From assembly GCA_021773115.1 (NCBI GenBank), contig JAJFKS010000003.1, positions 248,001-312,000 on the forward strand: a stretch of DNA of 64,000 nt. The letters run 5' to 3'. The DNA comes from Woeseiaceae bacterium. GTDB taxonomy: Bacteria; Pseudomonadota; Gammaproteobacteria; Steroidobacterales; Woeseiaceae. The notes beneath the pieces were generated by a model. It did no database searches and had not been told where the DNA came from. It was given only the letters and a program-made list of their open reading frames with translations. Positions 53,456 through 61,127 of this stretch are shown piece after piece. Numbering within the stretch: the first letter of the stretch is position 1; each line of letters opens with the position of its first letter. The translations under genes and the position numbers were made by a program.

Positions 53456-54672
53456 ACATCATTTTCGTCGAGCCGTCTTTTCCGCGAAACCAGCGTGAGT
53501 TTGTTCGTGCGTTACACGCAGCCGGTGCCAATGTTATCGGTATCGGCGAGCGACCAGCGGAATACCTCGACGACGAAGTAAAAAGCTGGCTGCACGACTA
53601 TGTGCAGGTGCGTTCGGTGGTTCATGAGCCCTCCATGCTGGAGGCTGTAAAGATGATCCAGGGAAAACTCTGGGTCGACCGAATCGAAGCGACAGTGGAA
53701 GCTCACATCATGCCGGTCGCAGCCGTGCGCGAAGCGCGCGGGATTCCGGGCACATCGACTGAAACTGCGTTTCTTTGTCGCGACAAGCCCGCGATGAAAG
53801 AAGTCCTGCGCAAAAACGGCATTTCCTGCGCGCAGTCAATGCGGGCGGAATCGCCACAGGATGCTCGGGAGTTCAGTGCAGCGGTCGGATACCCGCTTAT
53901 CATCAAACCGCCGGCCGGAGCAGGCGCATCGGGCACATACAAGATCAAGAACGATGCCGAACTTGAACGAGTCATTCAGGAATCCGGCCTCGCCGACGGG
54001 CAGGCAGTTGCCATCGAGGAGTTCATCGAGGGGCACGAAGGTTACATCGACACGCTGTCGATTGATGGCAAGGTCCATCATGAGTTCATCACACACTATT
54101 ACCCGAACGTGCTTGAAGCCATGCGGGAGCGATGGATATCTCCACAAATGGCGACCACCAATCGAATCGATGCGCCAGGCTACAAAGATGTCCGACAGAT
54201 GACCCGCGATGTTATCCGCGTGCTGAAAATTGCTACGTCCGCAACCCACATGGAATGGTTCTACGGACCCAAAGGTCTAAAGTTCTCCGAGATTGGCTGC
54301 CGCCCGCCCGGCGTCGGCCAATGGGATGTTTACAACGCCGCGAATGAATTTGACCTGTTTTTTGAGTGGGCCTGTGCCCTGGTACACGGTGATACCCACA
54401 AGAAACCGTCACGTCGGTACGCTGCAGGTATGATCGCACTGCGCCCGGATCGCGATGGTCGGATCAGCGGCTATTCCGGCGTCGACGAGATCTACCAGCG
54501 ATATGATGATTGTATCGTCAAAGCACATTTGCCCAATCCAGGGACCGCAACGATGCCCGTTGAAGCAGGCTACATGGCCAATGCCTGGCTGCGGGTTCGC
54601 CACCCTGACTACGACGCTTTACGAAATTTAATGAACGACATCGGACAAACACTTAAGGTTCATGCGTCGTGA
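53452..54672 (+). CDS. ATP-grasp ligase, cluster paralogue 3
   Basis: A 406-residue ATP-grasp protein, translated by overlap from glgA. The pre-ATP-grasp domain (NIIFVEPSFPRNQREFVRALHAAGANVIGIG) is followed by FLCRDKPAMKEVLRKNGI and YPLIIKPPAGAGASGTYKI with the ATP-binding lysine. AIEEFIEGHEGYIDTLSIDG, THMEWFYGPKG, SEIGCRPPGVGQ and LRVRHPD complete the pattern. It shares layout and motif order with the genes at 46055 and 50681, so the three derive from duplication. Its stop overlaps the next gene by 4 bases (GTGA). Direct coupling to both glycogen synthase and a peptide ligase suggests a shared product or regulation. Confidence 0.88.
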   Translation: MNIIFVEPSFPRNQREFVRALHAAGANVIGIGERPAEYLDDEVKSWLHDYVQVRSVVHEPSMLEAVKMIQGKLWVDRIEATVEAHIMPVAAVREARGIPGTSTETAFLCRDKPAMKEVLRKNGISCAQSMRAESPQDAREFSAAVGYPLIIKPPAGAGASGTYKIKNDAELERVIQESGLADGQAVAIEEFIEGHEGYIDTLSIDGKVHHEFITHYYPNVLEAMRERWISPQMATTNRIDAPGYKDVRQMTRDVIRVLKIATSATHMEWFYGPKGLKFSEIGCRPPGVGQWDVYNAANEFDLFFEWACALVHGDTHKKPSRRYAAGMIALRPDRDGRISGYSGVDEIYQRYDDCIVKAHLPNPGTATMPVEAGYMANAWLRVRHPDYDALRNLMNDIGQTLKVHAS

Positions 54673-56213
54673 GTCATAGCGAGGTTGAACGGTTTCGCGA
54701 GCTGCAGAAACAGCTGCCGATTGTCTGGGAAAAATTCCAGGACGATCCCTGTTACGAACACACCTCAGTCATCGTCCCGTCGATGAGCGTTAATCAAGAA
54801 GAGCTGGCAAAAGTGACTGGCGCCGCTTTTTACGAGGAACGATTGATGTTCGCACTAATTCGGCTGCGCAACCCGAACGCACGGCTAATCTACCTCACCA
54901 GCCAGCCGGTGCATCCCGACGTCGTCGATTACTATTTGCAGCTTCTCGATAGCGTGTCCGCGAGTCATGCCCGCAAGCGGCTGCAAATGGTCTCGGTATT
55001 CGATTCAAGCCCGCGGCCTTTATCTGAGAAGATTCTTGAACGACCAAACTTGATAAAGCGTCTGCGGAAGTTTATTGGTGACACCGAAAACGCTTACCTG
55101 ACCTGTTACAACTCGACAACGCTCGAACGACAACTTGCGCTTGCGCTTGGCATCCCGATGAACGGCCTGGATCCGGAGTTGTTGGAGTTCGGTACGAAAT
55201 CCGGCAATCGAAAGATATTCGCAGAAGCGGGCGTCAACTTTCCGGCTGGGCTGGAAGATCTGCACAGCGAGGACGACATCGTCAATGCACTCGCCACACT
55301 ACGCAAACGACGCCCACAGATTGATCGCGCGGTGGTGAAGTTGAATGAAGGTTTTGGCGGCGAAGGCAATGCCGTCTTCAAGTACCCCCATGTGGCGACA
55401 GGCAGCAACGGGATTCGAGAGGCGTTGCATGAACTGTCATGGCTGTCCCGCAACGAAACCTACGATAAGTTCCTCGGCAAGTTCGATGTAATGGGTGGTA
55501 TCGTCGAAGAATTCATCGCGGCCAGGGAAACGCGATCGCCCAGTGTGCAAATGCGGATCCTGCCGAACGGTGATTCGCGGCTGATATCCAGTCATGAACA
55601 GGTACTCGGCGGCACGACAGGTCAGGCCTATCTGGGTTGTCGTTTTCCAGCGGACGACGATTATCGAAAGCTATTGCTCAATAACGCAGAAAAGGTCGGC
55701 AAGGTGCTAAGCAAACACGGCATCATCGGTCGATTCGCCATCGACTTCATGGCGGCTCGTGACGAGAATGGCTGGAGCGCGCATGCCATTGAGATCAATT
55801 TGCGCATGGGTGGCACCACACCGCCCTTCCATGCCCTCGAATTTCTTACCGGTGGCGAGCTTGATGCTGAAACCGGGCACTTCGTCGCACCCAACGGCCA
55901 GACGAAGTTTTACAGCGCGACGGACAATCTGAAATCGCCGGCGTATCGTGGGCTACTGCCGGAAGACTTATTCGAAATCATCTGGAACAGTGGTATCGGC
56001 TTCAAACATTCTACGGGAACCGGGGTGCTGTTTTATATGATCGGTGCATTATCGCAATACGGCAAGCTCGGAGTAACCTGTATCGGTAATAGCAGCGAAG
56101 AGGCGCAGGAATTGTTTGCGAACACCGTCAAAGTTCTTGATGCGAGCACCGCCGGCGATGGCCGCACTGGCCAGGCGGCACCGATGTCAGACCGTTACGT
56201 TGCAATTGAGTAA
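54669..56213 (+). CDS. PGM1-type peptide ligase (ATP-grasp with PGM1_C domain)
   Basis: A 514-residue protein starting at GTG. The N-domain (about 1-170) contains IVPSMSVNQEELAKVTGAAFYEERLMFALIRLR, which is typical of PGM1-related ligases. The ATP-grasp part has RAVVKLNEGFGGEGNAVFKYP, GGIVEEFIAA, GRFAIDFMAAR and EINLRMGGTTPPF with metal ligands. The C-terminal stretch TGTGVLFYMIGALSQYGKLG, then VTCIGNSSEEA, matches the PGM1_C domain. PGM1 makes the peptide bond in pheganomycin, joining a nonproteinogenic amino-acid derivative to peptides of various sequence. Here no precursor peptide gene is seen nearby. It overlaps the ATP-grasp gene before it and ends 8 bases before the PurD-like gene. Confidence 0.85.
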   Translation: MSHSEVERFRELQKQLPIVWEKFQDDPCYEHTSVIVPSMSVNQEELAKVTGAAFYEERLMFALIRLRNPNARLIYLTSQPVHPDVVDYYLQLLDSVSASHARKRLQMVSVFDSSPRPLSEKILERPNLIKRLRKFIGDTENAYLTCYNSTTLERQLALALGIPMNGLDPELLEFGTKSGNRKIFAEAGVNFPAGLEDLHSEDDIVNALATLRKRRPQIDRAVVKLNEGFGGEGNAVFKYPHVATGSNGIREALHELSWLSRNETYDKFLGKFDVMGGIVEEFIAARETRSPSVQMRILPNGDSRLISSHEQVLGGTTGQAYLGCRFPADDDYRKLLLNNAEKVGKVLSKHGIIGRFAIDFMAARDENGWSAHAIEINLRMGGTTPPFHALEFLTGGELDAETGHFVAPNGQTKFYSATDNLKSPAYRGLLPEDLFEIIWNSGIGFKHSTGTGVLFYMIGALSQYGKLGVTCIGNSSEEAQELFANTVKVLDASTAGDGRTGQAAPMSDRYVAIE

Positions 56214-56221
56214 ATTAAACC

Positions 56222-57520
56222 ATGCCTGTTGAAGCCAAAAAGTTTCTGTTTGTTTCCATTGATGCGCTGATCAGTGACATCGCCTGGGCCGTCCGCAAAG
56301 AGGGCTGTGAGGTCCGCTATTTCATCGAAGCTGAATCAGAGAAATCCATTGCTGATGGTTTCGTGGACAAAGTTGACGACTGGGAAAGTCATGTTGACTG
56401 GGCCGATGTTATCGTGTTCGATGATGTGCTCGGCCAGGGCGAAAAAGCCAAGTCCTTGCGAGACGCTGGCAAGCATGTCGTAGGCGGCACACCGTATACT
56501 GACAGGCTCGAAGATGATCGCAGCTTTGGCCAGGAAGAACTGAAGCGCCACGGCGTTTCGATCATTCCGTTTCAGGATTTCAATGATTTCGACACGGCCA
56601 TCGAATACGTCAAAACGCATCCTGCACCCTATGTCATCAAGCCCAGCGGCGAAGCACAGAACATTAAGCGACTGCTGTTTGTCGGCCAGGAGGATGACGG
56701 TCGCGACATCATCCACGTGCTGGAATCCTACAAGGCGGTGTACTCCGATACCGTGAAAGTATTTCAGCTGCAAAAACGCGTCCGCGGCGTCGAAGTGGCC
56801 GTCGGCGCTTTTTTTAACGGCAAAGAATTCATGATGCCGATTAATGTCAACTTCGAACATAAGTTACTGTTCCCGGGTGACATCGGCCCCGCTACCGGCG
56901 AAATGGGAACCTGCATGTACTGGAGCGGTCCGAACAGCATCTATGCCGCAACACTTGCAAAGTTGGAAAAACGCCTGGCTGAAGAAAGCTATGTCGGCTA
57001 CATCGATGTCAATTGCATCGTCAATGGCCAGGGTATTTATCCGCTGGAGTTTACGGCACGATTTGGTTACCCGACCATCAGCATCCAGGCCGACGGCCTG
57101 CAAATGCCCGTTGGCGACTTTTTGAGCGGCATGGCCGATGGGAGTCTGAAAAACTTCAAGACCAAGCGTGGCTTCCAAATCGGTGTACGCGTCGTTGTGC
57201 CGCCATTTCCTTATTACGATCCGAAAACCTTTGAAGCTAACTCAAAAGATCGCGTAATTATTTTTCGCAAGCCACAGTACGACGGCGTCCACATTGAAGA
57301 TGTCAAGCTCGTTAACGGCGAGTGGCTAATTACTGGCAAATCAGGTGTCGTACTCATCGTCACCGGCTTCGGCGTTTCGGTAAAACAGGCTCAGGCGCAG
57401 ACTTATCAACGCATCAAGAACATCCTGATTCCCAATATGTATTATCGCAAGGACATCGGTGACCGCTGGTTCGAAGATCACGATAAATTGCACACATGGG
57501 GCTATCTTCGCGAGAACTAA
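56222..57520 (+). CDS. PurD-like ATP-grasp ligase
   Basis: A 432-residue protein with the layout of phosphoribosylamine-glycine ligase-like enzymes. The N-domain (AKKFLFVSIDALISDIAWAVRKEGCEVRYFIE) is followed by DDRSFGQEELKRHGVSIIP, YVIKPSGEAQNIKRLLFVG, VEVAVGAFFNGKEF, GYIDVNCIVNGQGIYPLEFTARFGYPT with the metal-binding Glu, and a GARS C-like end. The true purD substrate motifs are not obvious (for example TGEMGTCMYW replaces TGGMG), so I do not call it PurD. It is the last ligase before glgC. It may add an amino acid or another amine to an unknown acid. Confidence 0.82.
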   Translation: MPVEAKKFLFVSIDALISDIAWAVRKEGCEVRYFIEAESEKSIADGFVDKVDDWESHVDWADVIVFDDVLGQGEKAKSLRDAGKHVVGGTPYTDRLEDDRSFGQEELKRHGVSIIPFQDFNDFDTAIEYVKTHPAPYVIKPSGEAQNIKRLLFVGQEDDGRDIIHVLESYKAVYSDTVKVFQLQKRVRGVEVAVGAFFNGKEFMMPINVNFEHKLLFPGDIGPATGEMGTCMYWSGPNSIYAATLAKLEKRLAEESYVGYIDVNCIVNGQGIYPLEFTARFGYPTISIQADGLQMPVGDFLSGMADGSLKNFKTKRGFQIGVRVVVPPFPYYDPKTFEANSKDRVIIFRKPQYDGVHIEDVKLVNGEWLITGKSGVVLIVTGFGVSVKQAQAQTYQRIKNILIPNMYYRKDIGDRWFEDHDKLHTWGYLREN

Positions 57521-57542
57521 ACGACTGGATTTCGTCAGGCAG

Positions 57543-57571
57543 TTGTCGTGCCGCACTATAGCGCTTAGAGT
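57543..57571 (+). promoter_or_regulatory. Candidate promoter for glgC-glgB-glgP-glgX
   Basis: TTGTCG (57543-57548) and TAGAGT (57566-57571) are separated by 17 bases in the 99-base gap between the PurD-like gene and glgC. The -35 differs from consensus at two positions and the -10 at two or three. It would allow the later glycogen genes to be expressed apart from the ligase genes upstream, although read-through from those genes is equally likely. Confidence 0.35.
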
Positions 57572-57619
57572 ATCAATTTGAGCGACCCAACAAGAGCAAT
57601 TACGCTTACAGGCGAAACT

Positions 57620-58906
57620 ATGACAACTCCTCCGGTACAAGACCCTTCACGTTACGTCAGCCGTATGGCTCGAGAAACGCTGGCGCTAATTCTTGCCGGC
57701 GGCAAGGGTTCGCGCCTATACGAGCTAACGAATTGGCGCGCGAAACCGGGTCTGTATTTTGGTGGTAAGTTTCGGATCATCGACTTCCCGCTGTCCAACT
57801 GCGTCAATTCCGGTATTCGACGTATTGGCGTTGCAACACAATACAAAGCGCACTCCCTGATTCGACACTTGGTTCACGGCTGGTCATCACGCTATGCCGC
57901 CGAGGCAACCGAATTCATCGAGATATTGCCTGCCTCGCAACGTGTCGGCGGCGAGTGGTACCGGGGTACTGCGGATGCCGTGTACCAGAACCTCGACATC
58001 ATTCGCACGCACCAGCCAAAGCAAGTGTTGATTCTGGCCGGCGACCATGTTTACAAGATGGATTATGGCAATCTGCTGGTCGAGCATGCCGAAAAACAAG
58101 CCGACATGACGGTTTGCTGCATCGAGGTGCCGATCGCTGAGGCGGCCGGCCAATTGGGTGTCATGACCATCGACGAAGCCGGACGCGTTATCGCATTTGA
58201 TGAAAAGCCCGCGAATCCAACTCCGATCCCTGGACAGACGGAATTGTGCTTGGCCTCAATGGGTAACTACGTCTTCAACACCGGTTTCCTGTACGAGCAG
58301 CTCATCAAGAACGCCGATGATCCGAATACGCAGCATGATTTTGGCAAGAATATAATTCCAACAATCATCGACAGGTATCAGGTCTTCGCATTCAAATTTC
58401 GCGACCCGGTCACGCAGAAGCAAGCTTACTGGCGCGATGTTGGAACCCTTGATGCTTTCTGGGAAGCCAATATGGAGCTGGTCTCGGTCACACCGGAGCT
58501 CAATCTCTACGATCAGAGATGGCCAATCCTGACGTATCAGTCACAACAGCCGCCAGCGAAGTTCGTCTTCGATCTTCCCGAGAGGCGCGGTTACGCAACG
58601 GACTCCATGGTTTCCGGCGGATGTGTAATCTCCGGTTCCCATGTCAAACGCTCTCTGTTGTATTCAAACTGCACGGTTAAATCCTACAGTACGGTGACAG
58701 ACAGTTTGTTATTACCCGACGTCGAAGTCGGACGCCATTGCCGGATCAGCAAGGCCATCATCGACCGTGGCGCCATCATCGCGGAAAATACAGTGATCGG
58801 TGAAGACCTCAAAGCTGACCGGGCGCGCGGGTTCCGCGTTACCGACAGCGGCATCACGCTCGTGACACCTGACATGCTCGGACAGGAATTGCATATCACC
58901 CGTTAA
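57620..58906 (+). CDS. glgC: Glucose-1-phosphate adenylyltransferase
   Basis: A 428-residue ADP-glucose pyrophosphorylase, the committing step of glycogen synthesis. [23 protein letters not shown] is the nucleotide-binding and activator-binding N-terminus, [16 protein letters not shown] follows, and [29 protein letters not shown] and [10 protein letters not shown]-type segments are intact. The C-terminal left-handed beta helix has [16 protein letters not shown]. The ATG at 57620 is used because it is close to the core and has AGG 8 bases upstream; the open frame begins at 57578. It is allosteric in the family (fructose bisphosphate, pyruvate or AMP), with the ligand unclear here. Confidence 0.95.
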   Translation: MTTPPVQDPSRYVSRMARETLALILAGGKGSRLYELTNWRAKPGLYFGGKFRIIDFPLSNCVNSGIRRIGVATQYKAHSLIRHLVHGWSSRYAAEATEFIEILPASQRVGGEWYRGTADAVYQNLDIIRTHQPKQVLILAGDHVYKMDYGNLLVEHAEKQADMTVCCIEVPIAEAAGQLGVMTIDEAGRVIAFDEKPANPTPIPGQTELCLASMGNYVFNTGFLYEQLIKNADDPNTQHDFGKNIIPTIIDRYQVFAFKFRDPVTQKQAYWRDVGTLDAFWEANMELVSVTPELNLYDQRWPILTYQSQQPPAKFVFDLPERRGYATDSMVSGGCVISGSHVKRSLLYSNCTVKSYSTVTDSLLLPDVEVGRHCRISKAIIDRGAIIAENTVIGEDLKADRARGFRVTDSGITLVTPDMLGQELHITR

Positions 58907-58927
58907 CCGGGAGCTATCCTCATTGCT

Positions 58928-61096
58928 TTGAAACCTACAGACTTATCTGATCTCGCCATGGGTCGGCACCGCGATCCGTTCGCGGTGCTGGGCCCTCATG
59001 CCAATGGTGACAAAACGCTGATTCGCAGCTTTCAACCTCATGCCAGCAGCGTGGAACTGCTGGACAGTAAAGGCGAACCACTGATTGGCATGCGCCGCGT
59101 TCATCCGGACGGGATTTTTTCGGCCTCGATCCCCGCAAACATCAGTGCGTATCGGCTACGAATAACAACAGCGGGCGGGCACGTTTACGATATCGATGAT
59201 CCGTATCGATTTCCCTCGGCGCTTGGAAATCTCGACTTGCACCTGCTCGCTCAGGGCGAACATCACGAACTGTACGAGAAACTCGGTGCGCACCCGCTCA
59301 CATTACAGGGCGTAGCAGGAACGCACTTTGCTGTCTGGGCACCGAATGCCGGTCGAGTTAGCCTGGTGGGCAGCTTTAACGACTGGGATGGGCGACGACA
59401 CCCAATGCGTCTGCACCCGGATATCGGTGTGTGGGATATTTTCATGCCGGCGGTCGGCAAGTACGATTTTTACAAGTTCGAAATATGTGATGCAGCGTGC
59501 AAGTTGCTGCCCCTGAAAACCGACCCGCTGGCGCAATACCACGAGAGTCCGCCGGGTAACGCATCGCGCGTTTATGAATCCAGTTTCACCTGGTCCGACA
59601 ACGACTGGATGAGACATCGAGGTAACGCTCCGGACCTCAGTCAGCCCTTAAGCATTTACGAGGTTCACCTTGGATCATGGCGACGCAGGCATGATGATGG
59701 GGATCGCTGGCTGACGTATCGCGAACTCGCCGATGAACTGGTGGCTTACGTCGTGGACATGGGTTTTACCCATATTGAATTGCTACCGGTAAGTGAACAC
59801 CCCTTCGATGGCTCGTGGGGTTATCAGCCAATCGGTATGTATGCTCCGACCTATCGCTTCGGCGAGCCGGATGATTTTCGACATTTCGTCAATGCCTGTC
59901 ACCAGGCTGGCATCGGTGTGATAATCGATTGGGTTCCTGCACATTTTCCGCGCGACACGCATGGCCTGTCACGATTTGACGGAACTGCCCTGTACGAGCA
60001 CGCCGATCCTCGCAAAGGAGAACACGCCGACTGGGGAACCTTGATTTTCGACTACGGCCGCAACGAGGTTCGCAACTATCTGCTGGCCAGCGCCCTGTAC
60101 TGGATCGATGAATTTCATATCGATGCATTGCGCGTGGACGCGGTTGCATCAATGTTGTATCTCGACTATTCGCGAGACGCTGGCGAATGGCTACCGAATG
60201 AACACGGCGGAAATGAGAATCTTCAGGCGGTGTCTTTTCTTCGTCGCCTCAATGAACTTGTGCACGAACATGGTGCAATGACGTTCGCCGAAGAATCAAC
60301 CTCGTGGCCACGTGTATCCGGCCCCACCTATGACGGAGGCCTTGGGTTCACGTATAAATGGAATATGGGATGGATGAACGACACTCTTGCGTACATTGGC
60401 GAAGAACCCATCCACCGCAAACACCATCACGACAAGATGACATTCGGACTGGTCTACGCGTTCACTGAAAATTTCCTGCTACCGCTTTCTCATGACGAGG
60501 TGGTACACGGCAAGCAGTCCTTACTGGGCAGAATGCCGGGAGACGAATGGCAACGCTTCGCCAGTCTTCGCACCTATTACGGCTTTCTGTTCGGGCACCC
60601 GGGAAAGAAGCTGCTTTTTATGGGTAATGAATTTGCACAGGTTCGCGAGTGGAATCACGACACGTCGCTCGACTGGCACCTCCTCGACAAGCCCCAGCAT
60701 CGTGGTGTGCAGGCGCTGGTTCGCGACCTGAATCAGGCCTACCGCGAGATTCCGGCGCTGCACGAATTGGACTGTAGCCACGAGGGTTTCCAGTGGATTA
60801 TTGCCGATGATCGCGATTCCAGCGTCCTGTCCTGGATTCGACAGGCACGTAATGGCGACTTCGTCATTTGTGTATCGAACTTTACGCCAGTTGTCAGGCA
60901 CAATTACCGGATGGGCGTCCCGGCTCACTGCCAGTATCGGGAACGCCTGAATACGGATGATCAAAAATACGGCGGTAGCGGTGTCTGCAATGCAACACTG
61001 ATCGACTCCGAAGCCGTCGAAAGTCACCAGCAACCCGCCTCAGTGCAATTGACCTTGCCACCGCTCTCTACAGTCATTCTGCAAGTCGCAGAGTAA
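58928..61096 (+). CDS. glgB: 1,4-alpha-glucan branching enzyme
   Basis: A 722-residue GH13 enzyme that makes alpha-1,6 branches in glycogen. An N1 domain (about 1-110) and a CBM48 (about 115-215, FAVWAPNAGRVSLVGSFNDWDG) precede the catalytic barrel. D404 in LRVDAVASML is the nucleophile, E455/E456 in FAEESTSW includes the acid/base, and D523 in PLSHDEVVHG the third carboxylate. The C-domain closes the protein. The start is uncertain: TTG at 58928 has its GGAG 14 bases away, while an ATT at 58922 would be 8 bases from it. It lies 21 bases after glgC. Confidence 0.95.
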   Translation: MKPTDLSDLAMGRHRDPFAVLGPHANGDKTLIRSFQPHASSVELLDSKGEPLIGMRRVHPDGIFSASIPANISAYRLRITTAGGHVYDIDDPYRFPSALGNLDLHLLAQGEHHELYEKLGAHPLTLQGVAGTHFAVWAPNAGRVSLVGSFNDWDGRRHPMRLHPDIGVWDIFMPAVGKYDFYKFEICDAACKLLPLKTDPLAQYHESPPGNASRVYESSFTWSDNDWMRHRGNAPDLSQPLSIYEVHLGSWRRRHDDGDRWLTYRELADELVAYVVDMGFTHIELLPVSEHPFDGSWGYQPIGMYAPTYRFGEPDDFRHFVNACHQAGIGVIIDWVPAHFPRDTHGLSRFDGTALYEHADPRKGEHADWGTLIFDYGRNEVRNYLLASALYWIDEFHIDALRVDAVASMLYLDYSRDAGEWLPNEHGGNENLQAVSFLRRLNELVHEHGAMTFAEESTSWPRVSGPTYDGGLGFTYKWNMGWMNDTLAYIGEEPIHRKHHHDKMTFGLVYAFTENFLLPLSHDEVVHGKQSLLGRMPGDEWQRFASLRTYYGFLFGHPGKKLLFMGNEFAQVREWNHDTSLDWHLLDKPQHRGVQALVRDLNQAYREIPALHELDCSHEGFQWIIADDRDSSVLSWIRQARNGDFVICVSNFTPVVRHNYRMGVPAHCQYRERLNTDDQKYGGSGVCNATLIDSEAVESHQQPASVQLTLPPLSTVILQVAE

Positions 61097-61127
61097 TACC
61101 AATACGAAGTCCACGGAGAAACCGATA

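Noticed and set aside
46055-54672. Cyanophycin synthesis locus
   Set aside because: The S51-like protein recalls cyanophycinase, but no CphA-type fusion of ATP-grasp with a Mur ligase domain exists here.
46055-57520. A lanthipeptide- or graspetide-like (ribosomal peptide) cluster
   Set aside because: ATP-grasp ligases suggested graspetides, but no short precursor gene was found in the gaps at 49353-49429, 51899-51916, 56214-56221 or 57521-57619, and the ligases have pre-ATP-grasp domains unlike graspetide enzymes.
56222-57520. Calling the last ligase a true PurD
   Set aside because: The fold is similar but glycine/phosphoribosylamine site motifs are not recognisable and no other purine genes are adjacent.
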